Positions 6,678 through 14,037 of a stretch of DNA of 20,348 nucleotides are shown in pieces (positions within the stretch are counted from its first letter, which is position 1; each line of letters opens with the position of its first letter). A program made the position numbers and the translations under genes. The notes under the pieces were generated by a model. The model was not told where the DNA came from. It searched no databases and was given only the letters and a program-made list of their open reading frames with translations. Source of the DNA: an uncultured Bacteroides sp. (lineage in GTDB: Bacteria; Bacteroidota; Bacteroidia; Bacteroidales; Bacteroidaceae); contig NZ_CAUCSQ010000069.1 of the NCBI RefSeq assembly GCF_958445495.1, positions 1 to 20,348 on the forward strand, in the 5' to 3' direction.

Positions 6678-7742
6678 TTATTTTGCCAATAACCAGGCAT
6701 TCTTGTAAGTTTCGTTTTTTCTCAGTTCTAACAATTGTATCATTGCCTCTTTACGATTATTGAAAGAACGTATGCTGACACGTACTTTACCGTCCGTATT
6801 CAAAGCGCAAGCCTCCGGAAATCCTTTTTCTTTCAATTGGTTTGCCATTATTTCCGCATCTTTCATGCTGATTCCACCTGCTACAATAATATGGAAGGGA
6901 TTGTTTTTCTCCTTTAGCCCGGTTACGATAGGAGTGGGGGTTGTTTTCTGTTTATCCACCTCTTTGTTTACTTTTATTTCTTTTATTGTAATGGGCTTTG
7001 AGGTTTTAGCCTTATCAACCGTAATTTTTGATACGGGCTTCTTTCCCTTCTGGCGGACTGTATTGTCATGTACAGGAACAGGAGTCACCGCAACCGATTG
7101 CTTTTCGATTTGTTCAAAGAGTTCACCCGGTAATAGTTGGGCGTAATTATTTCTCTGGATATCGGTATTTTCTACTCGGGTTGAGAATGCGAAGAACAAT
7201 ATAATAGCGGCAATCATAGCTACCGCGTTGCGAAAATAGGCGCGGTTGATTTTGATTTCATAGGTTTTCTTTTCTTTTGTCAGACTGGCCGGTATTAATA
7301 CTTTTTCCTTTTGTTTGAGAGTGGAAAGTTCGGAGATTTCAAAAGAATCCAATCCGTATAATGAAGGAGTCGTAATCTTGTAGTCATAAGGCACAAACTC
7401 ATAATTCCCGTAAATATTATAGTGGATTTCACCGATGTTTTCCAATTGGGCTTTTCCTTCTTTGTGAAGAAGTTCTATGAATTGCTTAATCTCTTTTTCT
7501 ACAATCCGGGTAGCGTCGGAAAAACTTGTATCGTATGCTGACATATAGGATTGCACCAATACGCCGTCATTTAATTTCAATTGAGGGTTAAAGCCGATTG
7601 TACGGGTAGGGGGAAGAAAGAGATTCTCCTCTTTTATATGAGTCGCGGGAGCATAATGAGCTACAAATCCCCCAAATCCCGGAACGATTACACAATCGTT
7701 TTCCAACAGTAAAGTTTCTATATGTTGCGCCAATTCAATCAT
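6678..7742 (-). CDS. HU-CCDC81-like / SPOR domain membrane protein
   Basis: The protein has 354 residues. Residues 1 to about 130 match the bacterial HU-CCDC81 type. They begin with the block LLLENDCVIVPGFGGFVAHY (11-30) and include an HU-like core with FNPQLKLNDG (51-60) and LENIGEIHYN (100-109). A single transmembrane helix lies at about 172-188 (AVAMIAAIILFFAFSTR). A lysine- and proline-rich linker (about 215-280) follows. The C-terminal SPOR domain (about 282-354, FHIIVAGGISMKDAEIMANQL) is a type that binds denuded septal peptidoglycan. The topology implies that the HU-like part is cytoplasmic and SPOR periplasmic, linking cell division to something inside the cell. DNA binding is inferred from the fold only. 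The FHA gene follows in the same operon. The best -7 box (7748-7755) lies so close that the mRNA may be almost leaderless. Confidence 0.88.
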   Translation of the reverse strand: MIELAQHIETLLLENDCVIVPGFGGFVAHYAPATHIKEENLFLPPTRTIGFNPQLKLNDGVLVQSYMSAYDTSFSDATRIVEKEIKQFIELLHKEGKAQLENIGEIHYNIYGNYEFVPYDYKITTPSLYGLDSFEISELSTLKQKEKVLIPASLTKEKKTYEIKINRAYFRNAVAMIAAIILFFAFSTRVENTDIQRNNYAQLLPGELFEQIEKQSVAVTPVPVHDNTVRQKGKKPVSKITVDKAKTSKPITIKEIKVNKEVDKQKTTPTPIVTGLKEKNNPFHIIVAGGISMKDAEIMANQLKEKGFPEACALNTDGKVRVSIRSFNNRKEAMIQLLELRKNETYKNAWLLAK

Positions 7743-7747
7743 GTGTG

Positions 7748-7755
7748 CAAAATTA
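7748..7755 (-). promoter_or_regulatory. Candidate -7 box of the HU/SPOR operon
   Basis: On the minus strand this reads TAATTTTG, matching TAnnTTTG. There is only a poor -33 candidate about 21 nt further up. The predicted start would fall at or within a few bases of the ATG (7742), so the transcript would be nearly leaderless. Otherwise the real promoter lies elsewhere in the 90-bp gap. Confidence 0.4.
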
Positions 7756-7798
7756 AGAGATAAATTGAATATATCCCAGAAAACTTCGAAAAAATCAC

Positions 7799-7806
7799 TA
7801 CTTTTG
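7799..7806 (+). promoter_or_regulatory. Predicted -7 box of rfbC-ugd
   Basis: TACTTTTG followed by CA matches the Bacteroides -7 consensus. It predicts a start near 7813, about 20 nt before the rfbC ATG. No good TTTG -33 box is seen at the usual distance. Confidence 0.55.
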
Positions 7807-7832
7807 CATCGTTTTATTTACTACTATTAACA

Positions 7833-8381
7833 ATGAATTATATACAGACGGAAATAGACGGAGTATGGTTGATAGAGCCTAAGGTTTTCTCCGACGAACG
7901 TGGCTATTTTATGGAGGCTTTTAAAAAAGAAGAGTTTGAAGCCAATATAGGTCCCGTGGATTTTGTGCAAGATAACGAGTCTAAATCTTCTTTTGGTGTA
8001 TTACGTGGTTTACACTATCAGAAAGGGGAGTATAGCCAGGCAAAATTAGTTCGCGTCATCAAAGGAGAAGTATTGGATGTTGCCGTTGATTTGCGTAAAT
8101 CATCACCGACGTTTGGCAAACACGTCAGCGTATTGCTTAGTGAAGAAAATAAGAGGCAGTTTTTTATTCCTCGCGGTTTTGCCCACGGATTTGCCGTGTT
8201 GAGTGAAGAGGCTGTTTTTACGTATAAGGTAGACAATAAATATGTTCCGCAGGCAGAAGCTTCTATTTTATTTAATGACGAGACATTAGGAATAGACTGG
8301 CCGTTGGCAGAGGAACAAATGATACTGTCTCCTAAAGACAGGCAGGGAACAACCTTCAAAGAGGCTGTATATTTCGAATGA
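7833..8381 (+). CDS. rfbC: dTDP-4-dehydrorhamnose 3,5-epimerase
   Basis: RfbC (RmlC) epimerises dTDP-4-keto-6-deoxyglucose at C3 and C5 on the way to dTDP-L-rhamnose, a precursor of surface polysaccharides. Its 182 residues are normal for this cupin family. Visible active-site features are R58-G-L-H61-Y (catalytic base His in RGLH), K71, the IPRGFAHGF block (112-120), Y131 and D169 near the C-terminus. The start at 7833 gives the expected N-terminus before the conserved VFSDERGYF block (18-26). It is followed after 24 bp by ugd, so both probably form an operon. The other dTDP-rhamnose genes (rfbA, rfbB, rfbD) are not in the window. Confidence 0.95.
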   Translation: MNYIQTEIDGVWLIEPKVFSDERGYFMEAFKKEEFEANIGPVDFVQDNESKSSFGVLRGLHYQKGEYSQAKLVRVIKGEVLDVAVDLRKSSPTFGKHVSVLLSEENKRQFFIPRGFAHGFAVLSEEAVFTYKVDNKYVPQAEASILFNDETLGIDWPLAEEQMILSPKDRQGTTFKEAVYFE

Positions 8382-8405
8382 ACAATTAACAAACAATAGA
8401 GAAAT

Positions 8406-9719
8406 ATGAAAATTGCAATTGTAGGAACGGGCTATGTGGGTTTGGTATCCGGCACATGTTTTGCGGAAATCGGTGTGGATGTAACTTGTGTCGATACGAA
8501 TCATGAGAAAATAGAGTCTTTGCAGAAAGGGATTATTCCGATTTATGAGAATGGATTGGAAGAAATGGTGCTTCGTAATATGAAAGCAAAGCGTTTGAAG
8601 TTTACGACATCGTTGGAAAGTTGTTTGGATGATGTGGAAGTTATATTCAGCGCTGTGGGTACTCCTCCGGATGAAGATGGAAGTGCCGACTTGAAATATG
8701 TGCTGGAAGTGGCCCGTACCATTGGACGCAACATGAAACAATACAAGCTGGTGGTGACTAAAAGTACAGTTCCGGTAGGGACGGCAAGCAAGGTGCGTGC
8801 AGTGATTCAGGAGGAACTGGATAAGAGAGGAGCGGCAATCGAATTTGATGTGGCTTCTAATCCGGAATTTTTGAAGGAAGGAAATGCCATTAATGACTTT
8901 ATGAGTCCGGACCGTGTTGTAGTGGGAGTGGAGTCCGCACGGGCCGAGAAACTGATGTCTAAGTTGTATAAGCCGTTTTTATTGAATAATTTCCGTGTCA
9001 TTTTTATGGATATCCCGTCTGCGGAAATGACTAAATATGCTGCCAACTCGATGCTTGCAACCCGTATCAGTTTTATGAATGATATTGCAAATCTGTGTGA
9101 ACTGGTCGGTGCGGATGTGAATATGGTGCGTAGCGGAATCGGTTCGGATACCCGTATCGGACGCAAATTCTTATATCCGGGTATCGGATACGGCGGTTCT
9201 TGTTTTCCTAAAGACGTTAAGGCCTTAATTAAAACGGCAGAACAGAATGGATACTCGATGCGGGTGCTCCGCGCCGTGGAAGAGGTGAACGAGTCTCAGA
9301 AGAGTGTTTTGTTTGACAAGCTTTCAAAACAGTTCAACGGAGATTTGAAGGGAAAGGTCGTTGCTTTATGGGGACTGGCATTTAAGCCGGAAACGGATGA
9401 TATGCGCGAAGCTCCGGCACTCATATTGATTGATAAACTGTTAAAAGCCGGCTGTCAGATACGTGCTTATGATCCTGCTGCCATGCAAGAATGCAAACGG
9501 CGGATTGGAGATTCCATCTATTATGCCTGTGATATGTATGATGCGGTGCTTGATGCCGATGTTCTGATGTTGGTGACCGAATGGAAAGAATTCCGATTGC
9601 CTTCATGGGCTGTGATTAAGAAGACGATGGCGCAATTGGTTGTGTTGGACGGACGTAATATCTACGATAAAAAGGAGATGGAAGAATTGGGATTTGTTTA
9701 TTCATGTATTGGAAAATAG
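8406..9719 (+). CDS. ugd: UDP-glucose 6-dehydrogenase
   Basis: It oxidises UDP-glucose to UDP-glucuronate with two NAD+, providing an activated uronic acid for capsule or other surface glycans. The 437 residues match the family. The NAD-binding G-x-G-x-x-G motif is GTGYVG (7-12). The P153-EFLKEG block (153-159), K210 and N214, and the catalytic cysteine C266 in GGSCFPKD (263-270) are all present, followed by the C-terminal UDP-binding domain. It starts 24 bp after rfbC. A small lipoprotein gene follows 40 bp later. UDP-glucuronate made here is biosynthetic and should not be confused with the free uronate catabolism at 581-4720. Confidence 0.96.
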   Translation: MKIAIVGTGYVGLVSGTCFAEIGVDVTCVDTNHEKIESLQKGIIPIYENGLEEMVLRNMKAKRLKFTTSLESCLDDVEVIFSAVGTPPDEDGSADLKYVLEVARTIGRNMKQYKLVVTKSTVPVGTASKVRAVIQEELDKRGAAIEFDVASNPEFLKEGNAINDFMSPDRVVVGVESARAEKLMSKLYKPFLLNNFRVIFMDIPSAEMTKYAANSMLATRISFMNDIANLCELVGADVNMVRSGIGSDTRIGRKFLYPGIGYGGSCFPKDVKALIKTAEQNGYSMRVLRAVEEVNESQKSVLFDKLSKQFNGDLKGKVVALWGLAFKPETDDMREAPALILIDKLLKAGCQIRAYDPAAMQECKRRIGDSIYYACDMYDAVLDADVLMLVTEWKEFRLPSWAVIKKTMAQLVVLDGRNIYDKKEMEELGFVYSCIGK

Positions 9720-9759
9720 AATAATCAAAGAGAGTGTCCTTACTATAAAATTGGGGTAG

Positions 9760-10554
9760 ATGATGAGATATGTGGCAGTATTGACAGTTATTTTTCTTGT
9801 GGCATGTAACGGCAATAAGAATTTACATACTTCCGGACCGGAGGAAGAGAATTACAATGCGAAAGAAATGTTGCAGGGAATTTGGCTGGATGATGAGACA
9901 GAAAGCCCGTTGATGCGTGTAGAAGGAGATACCATCTATTTTGCGGATTCTCAAAGTGCTCCTATTACATTCAGGGTTATACGGGATGCTCTTTATACTT
10001 ATGGGAATGATACCACTTGTTATAAAATAGATAAGCAAGCGGAACATATATTCTGGTTCCATTCCATAACAGACAATATCGTCAGGTTGCATAAGTCGGA
10101 AGATTTGAATGATTCTTTGTTTTTCGCGCGTCAGGAATTGGTTATTCCTACTTATACGGAGGTAACCAAACGGGATAGTGTGGTGATGTATAACGGTATT
10201 CGTTATCGTGCTTATGTGTATATCAATCCTTCCCGGATGCGGGTCATTAAAACAACTTATTCCGAAGACGGGATTAGCATGGACAATGTGTATTACGATA
10301 ATGTAATGCACATTTGTGTTTATGAAGGAAGGAAAAGCATATTTGCCAGTGATGTTACCAAACAGATGTTCAGCAAAGTCGTCCCGGAAGATTTTCTGAT
10401 ACAGGCAATTTTATCTGATATCAGGTTTATAAAAGTCGACCGGAATGGTTTTCATTATCAAGCTGTTTTAGCCATTCCGGAGAGTTCGATTTATAGTATA
10501 GCGGATATGGAGGTAAGTTTAGAAGGAAATCTGACTATTACTTCAATCAAATAA
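9760..10554 (+). CDS. Lipoprotein of unknown function (DUF4738-like)
   Basis: The protein has 264 residues. A lipoprotein signal peptide is evident: hydrophobic residues 4-14 and lipobox L13-V-A-C16, then a polar region. The mature part begins with MLQGIWLDDETESPLMRVEGDTIYF (about 38-62, in outline). This resembles the start of small Bacteroidetes lipoproteins I associate with DUF4738, though that assignment is tentative. The remainder looks beta-rich and soluble. ATGs at 9760 and 9763 are both usable. It follows ugd by 40 bp with no promoter seen, so it may be the last gene of the rfbC-ugd unit. It ends 7 bp from the convergent helicase gene. Function unknown. Confidence 0.8.
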   Translation: MMRYVAVLTVIFLVACNGNKNLHTSGPEEENYNAKEMLQGIWLDDETESPLMRVEGDTIYFADSQSAPITFRVIRDALYTYGNDTTCYKIDKQAEHIFWFHSITDNIVRLHKSEDLNDSLFFARQELVIPTYTEVTKRDSVVMYNGIRYRAYVYINPSRMRVIKTTYSEDGISMDNVYYDNVMHICVYEGRKSIFASDVTKQMFSKVVPEDFLIQAILSDIRFIKVDRNGFHYQAVLAIPESSIYSIADMEVSLEGNLTITSIK

Positions 10555-10561
10555 AGTTAAG

Positions 10562-11824
10562 TTATTTTTGTCTGGAAGAGGAATGGTTGTTTCCTTTTCC
10601 TCCATTATATTTTTTACCTTTAAAATTTCTCTTCTTGGAATAGTTGCCGTTTCTTTTATTGTTAAAAGAGCGCGGTTTATATTCCGGCGCTTCTCCCAGT
10701 TCTTCCGGAATGGGAATTTTATATATTTCTTTTTCAAGAAAATTCTCGATACTTTTGAAACTGCTTTGTTCTTTTTCGTTGACGAATGTGAGTGCCACGC
10801 CGTCATTATTGGCACGTGCCGTACGGCCGATGCGGTGTACGTAGTCTTCGCTGTCATGAGGAACATCAAAGTTAATAACCAGGCGAATATCGTCAATGTC
10901 GATGCCACGTGCGACAATGTCTGTAGCTACGAGGATGTTAATCCGTCCTGCTTTAAAGTCATGCATGACAGTTTCCCGTTGGATTTGCTCAAGGTCTGAA
11001 TGCATTTCCCCCACATTCAGCTTCATTGATTTTAGAGCTTTCGTCACTTCTTTGACTTTGATTTTGGAAGATGCGAAGATGATGACCCGTTCGGGAACTT
11101 CGTCAGTGAAAAGGCTGCGGATGATTCCTAATTTTTGGTTTTCATAACAGATGTAAGCTGCCTGAATGATTTTGTCGGCCGGTTTTGAGACGGCAAGTTT
11201 TATTTCTGCCGGTTCATTCAAAATCGTATTTGCCAACTGTTGTATCTTTGCAGGCATTGTTGCTGAAAACATGATGGTTTGCCGCTCTTTCGGCAAATAT
11301 TTTACTATCTGCATGATATCGTCGTAAAATCCCATATCGAGCATGCGATCCGCCTCGTCCAAAATAAAATAGGAAACTTTGGATAAATCTACGTAGCCGA
11401 GACTCAAATGGGCTATTAAGCGTCCGGGAGTTGCAATAACGACATCAGCGCCTAATGTAAGCCCCTTTTTTTGCTGCTCGAACAGGATACCGTCATTTCC
11501 GCCATATACGGCGACACTCGATACTGGCATAAAATAAGAAAAACCTTCCATCTGTTGGTCAATCTGTTGGGCTAATTCCCGCGTAGGAGACATGATTACA
11601 CAGTTGATGGCATCTTCGGGATGATTTCCTTCGGATAATTTGTTCAACACGGGAAGTAGGAATGCCGCTGTCTTTCCTGTACCGGTTTGCGCTACAGCTA
11701 TCAAATCTTTACCTTCAAGTATGATTGGAATCGCTTGTTCTTGTATAGGCGTACATTCGTCAAATCGCATGGCATCAAGTGCCTCAAGTACATTTGTATT
11801 AAGTTGTAGTTCGGAAAACTTCAT
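10562..11824 (-). CDS. DEAD-box ATP-dependent RNA helicase (RhlE/DeaD type)
   Basis: This cytoplasmic enzyme unwinds RNA duplexes in ribosome assembly or mRNA turnover. All core motifs are present over 420 residues: Q motif FDECTPIQ (21-28), Walker A AQTGTGKT (45-52), PTRELAQQ (80-87), DEAD (156-159), SAT (187-189), ATDIVARGID (300-309) and HRIGRTAR (330-337). The tail from about 380 is basic and rich in Asn, Gly and Lys (for example RNGNYSKKRNFKGKK), typical of an RNA-binding extension. It reads most like the RhlE group. It lies 47 bp after serB and has its own -7 box in that gap. It ends 7 bp from the opposing lipoprotein gene. Confidence 0.95.
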   Translation of the reverse strand: MKFSELQLNTNVLEALDAMRFDECTPIQEQAIPIILEGKDLIAVAQTGTGKTAAFLLPVLNKLSEGNHPEDAINCVIMSPTRELAQQIDQQMEGFSYFMPVSSVAVYGGNDGILFEQQKKGLTLGADVVIATPGRLIAHLSLGYVDLSKVSYFILDEADRMLDMGFYDDIMQIVKYLPKERQTIMFSATMPAKIQQLANTILNEPAEIKLAVSKPADKIIQAAYICYENQKLGIIRSLFTDEVPERVIIFASSKIKVKEVTKALKSMKLNVGEMHSDLEQIQRETVMHDFKAGRINILVATDIVARGIDIDDIRLVINFDVPHDSEDYVHRIGRTARANNDGVALTFVNEKEQSSFKSIENFLEKEIYKIPIPEELGEAPEYKPRSFNNKRNGNYSKKRNFKGKKYNGGKGNNHSSSRQK

Positions 11825-11844
11825 TCTTTCAATTTATTTATCGG

Positions 11845-11852
11845 CAAAGATA
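11845..11852 (-). promoter_or_regulatory. Predicted -7 box of the RNA helicase gene
   Basis: On the minus strand it reads TATCTTTG, a match to TAnnTTTG, 21 nt before the helicase ATG. The -33 region would fall near the serB stop codon and shows only a partial match. Confidence 0.5.
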
Positions 11853-11871
11853 TACTATTTTTTTCTCTCAA

Positions 11872-13101
11872 TTACATATTCAGGTAAGAATCTTTGAATC
11901 CAAGGAAATAGAGTACTCCGTCAAGACCGATGGTGTTGATGGATTGCTTGGCATTCGCCACCACTTTAGGCTTGGCGTGGAATGCAATTCCCAATCCTGC
12001 AATGCCTAACATGGGCAGGTCGTTAGCGCCGTCTCCTACGGCGATTGTCTGGGCGATATCCACCTTTTCCACTTGGGCTATCAGCCGGAGTAGTTCTGCT
12101 TTTCGTTTTCCGTCCACTACATCACCCAAATAACGTCCGGTCAATTTTCCGTCGATAATTTCCAACTCATTCGCATACACATAATCTATACCGTATTTCT
12201 TTTGCAAATATTGGCCGAAATAGGTAAATCCTCCGGAAAGGATGGCAATCTTATAACCGTATTTTTTTAACACGTACATCAGTCGGTCTACTCCTTCCGT
12301 GATAGGCAGGTTTTCTGCGATTTCCTGCATTACCGATTCATCCAACCCTTTCAAAAGTGCTACACGGCGTGTAAAGCTTTCCGTAAAATCTATTTCTCCT
12401 CTCATGGCGCTTTCGGTAATGGCTTTAACTTCATCCCCTACACCGGCACGGATAGCTAATTCGTCGATAACTTCCGTTTCAATCAATGTGGAATCCATAT
12501 CAAAACAAATCAAGCGGCGCATGCGACGATACATATTATCTTGCTGGAAAGAGAAGTCCATTTCCAGTTCGCTGGCTAATTTCATTAATCCTTCCTGCAT
12601 GGCAACGCGGTCTTTCGGCGTGCCTCTTACGGAGAACTCGATACAGGCTCGTGTATGTGTGTCCGTCTTGTTCTCATCCAGTGGGATACGCCCGGTCAAA
12701 CGCTTGATTGCATCGATATTCATACCCTGTTCCGCCAATATCTTGGTAGCCGCAGAAATTTGTAATGCAGAAAGTTTGCGCCCTAATACCGTCAGGATAT
12801 AACGGTTCTTTCCTTGCATGCCCACCCATTCTTCATACTTTTCCGTGGTTATGGGCTCAAACCGTATGTTTACTCCTAATGATGATGCTTTGAAAAGCAA
12901 CTCTTTCATAATGAATCCGGAATGTTTCTCTTCACTTTTGAAAAGAATTCCTAATGATAATGTGTTATGGATATCCGCCTGGCCGATATCAAGAATCGTT
13001 GCATCATATTTAGCGAGAATTTCAGTCACGGAAGAGGTCAGCCCCGGACGGTCTTCGCCGGTGACTCGAATCAGAATTAATTCAGTATTTGATGGTTGCA
13101 T
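11872..13101 (-). CDS. serB: Phosphoserine phosphatase with N-terminal ACT domains
   Basis: SerB releases serine from phosphoserine, the last step of serine synthesis. From the ATG at 13101 the protein has 409 residues. The N-terminal half contains tandem ACT-type regulatory folds (about 6-180, starting ELILIRVTGEDRPGLTSSV). The C-terminal half is a HAD phosphatase with the nucleophile motif D201-M-D203-S-T, LSGG (288-291), K333 and the metal motif GDGAND (356-361). A TTG at 13125 would add eight residues. However, a -7 box (13123-13130) covers that TTG and the ACT domain starts naturally just after the ATG, so the ATG is preferred. The C-terminus follows the E. coli SerB layout, with additional N-terminal length as in other ACT-containing forms. 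Confidence 0.95.
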   Translation of the reverse strand: MQPSNTELILIRVTGEDRPGLTSSVTEILAKYDATILDIGQADIHNTLSLGILFKSEEKHSGFIMKELLFKASSLGVNIRFEPITTEKYEEWVGMQGKNRYILTVLGRKLSALQISAATKILAEQGMNIDAIKRLTGRIPLDENKTDTHTRACIEFSVRGTPKDRVAMQEGLMKLASELEMDFSFQQDNMYRRMRRLICFDMDSTLIETEVIDELAIRAGVGDEVKAITESAMRGEIDFTESFTRRVALLKGLDESVMQEIAENLPITEGVDRLMYVLKKYGYKIAILSGGFTYFGQYLQKKYGIDYVYANELEIIDGKLTGRYLGDVVDGKRKAELLRLIAQVEKVDIAQTIAVGDGANDLPMLGIAGLGIAFHAKPKVVANAKQSINTIGLDGVLYFLGFKDSYLNM

Positions 13102-13122
13102 AAGAAATAGGCTTTTACTCTG

Positions 13123-13130
13123 CAAAAGTA
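13123..13130 (-). promoter_or_regulatory. Predicted -7 box of serB
   Basis: On the minus strand it reads TACTTTTG followed by CA, a match to the Bacteroides -7 consensus. A start near 13116 would leave about 15 nt before the ATG at 13101. It excludes the upstream TTG as start codon. Confidence 0.6.
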
Positions 13131-13202
13131 GAGAAAAAAGTTCATTTTTATGCTAAATAACATAAAAAGTTATACCTAAAAAGTGAGATTTTTGCTTGTT
13201 TT

Positions 13203-13235
13203 TTTGGAAGTTAATTTAATAATTACTTACCTTTG
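13203..13235 (+). promoter_or_regulatory. Predicted promoter of the structured leader and redoxin-like gene
   Basis: TTTG (13203-13206), 21 nt, then TACCTTTG (13228-13235) followed by CA match the Bacteroides promoter. The predicted start is near 13242. This leaves about 125 nt of untranslated RNA before the ATG at 13368. Confidence 0.65.
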
Positions 13236-13367
13236 CACCCGGTTTCAAAAATAAAGGCTCTGATAATCAGCGGATTCCTCTTCGCCTGATGCCTGAAAAG
13301 ACAATGTTTCGGGAAGAAACCACTGTTTAAGGACAGTCCCGGATAGTATTAACCAAAACCGAATTAC
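13236..13367 (+). promoter_or_regulatory. Structured 5' leader with alternative hairpins
   Basis: About 125 nt of non-coding leader holds several foldable elements. ATCAG (13266-13270) with CTGAT (13286-13290). CCTGAAA (13292-13298) with TTTCGGG (13307-13313). GTTTC (13306-13310) with GAAAC (13316-13320). ACTGT (13322-13326) with ACAGT (13333-13337). CGGG (13310-13313) with CCCG (13338-13341). GGTTTC (13241-13246) can also pair with GAAACC (13316-13321). Several pairings exclude one another, as in a regulatory leader. I do not recognise a known riboswitch class. A small RNA gene is an alternative reading. Confidence 0.45.
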
Positions 13368-13871
13368 ATGAGACATGTAAAATGGATTTTTGTTGTATTA
13401 CTGATTTGTTCCTTGACCGCTTTCATTGAGAAAGACAAACCTACGGGAGGTTTGAGTGAGGGTGACGTAGCCCCTGATTTTAAAATCGAATCTGCGTCGG
13501 AAGAGCAACCTGTGTTTAAGCTGGCCGATTTAAAAGGCCGTTATGTGTTGCTAAGTTTTTGGGCTAGTTATGATGCGCAGTCCCGGATGCAAAACGTAAG
13601 TTTGAGTAATGTGCTTCGTTCTTCCCATAGTGTGGAAATGGTTTCCATATCGTTTGATGAGTATCAGTCAATCTTTAAGGAAACCGTTCGTAAGGACCAA
13701 ATAGTTACGCCCGCCTGTTTCGTGGAAACAGAAGGCGAGGATTCCGGATTATTTAAAAAATACCGTTTGAATCGGGGATTCACTAACTATTTATTGGATG
13801 GAAATGGTGTGATTATTGCCAAAAACATCTCTGCTGCAGACCTTTCTGCTTATATAAAGGAAATCGGTTGA
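13368..13871 (+). CDS. Exported thioredoxin-fold (TlpA/redoxin-like) protein without CxxC
   Basis: The protein has 167 residues. An N-terminal hydrophobic signal segment spans 5-20. A redoxin-like domain begins at EGDVAPDFKI (31-40) and has the strand VLLSFWAS (60-67). In thioredoxin-like TlpA proteins the next residues are usually WCGPCR. Here they are Y68-D-A-Q-S72-R73, so both redox cysteines are replaced by Asp and Ser. The conserved cis-proline also seems lost, as RGFTNYLLDGNG (136-147) replaces the usual PTxFLID pattern. It cannot be a normal disulfide oxidoreductase and may be a binding or scaffold protein. It has a long structured leader and its own terminator, so it is likely a single-gene unit. 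Location: periplasm or membrane-anchored by the uncleaved helix. Confidence 0.82.
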   Translation: MRHVKWIFVVLLICSLTAFIEKDKPTGGLSEGDVAPDFKIESASEEQPVFKLADLKGRYVLLSFWASYDAQSRMQNVSLSNVLRSSHSVEMVSISFDEYQSIFKETVRKDQIVTPACFVETEGEDSGLFKKYRLNRGFTNYLLDGNGVIIAKNISAADLSAYIKEIG

Positions 13872-13972
13872 CGATAAGAGAAGAAGTATAAGGAGAAAGA
13901 GGTGTTTTTCAATTCGCCTGTCAATTGGTGAATAATGAGAAATAGACAAAAGAGGAAATGAATACAACAAAA

Positions 13973-14024
13973 AAGTTCCGCCTGTTCCTTGTCTGAAAAC
14001 AAGATAGGCGGAACTTCTATTTTT
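13973..14024. terminator. Strong two-way intrinsic terminator
   Basis: AAGTTCCGCCT (13973-13983) pairs perfectly with AGGCGGAACTT (14006-14016), and CTTGT (13988-13992) with ACAAG (13999-14003). On the plus strand TTCTATTTTT follows. On the minus strand ACTTTTTTGTTG follows. It can end both the redoxin-like gene (plus) and the lon-tgt-lptF/G operon (minus). Confidence 0.9.
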
Positions 14025-14037
14025 AATGTTTTCTTTT

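Noticed and set aside
12299..12802. A 167-codon plus-strand frame inside serB
   Set aside because: It is antisense to the motif-complete phosphatase, with serine-rich composition typical of a reversed coding strand.
13102..13125. TTG start for serB
   Set aside because: It coincides with the predicted -7 promoter box, so it would lie upstream of the transcript start.
13236..13367. Known riboswitch or SRP/6S RNA in the leader
   Set aside because: I looked for TPP, cobalamin and SRP-type core motifs and did not find them. It is therefore listed only as an unclassified structured leader.
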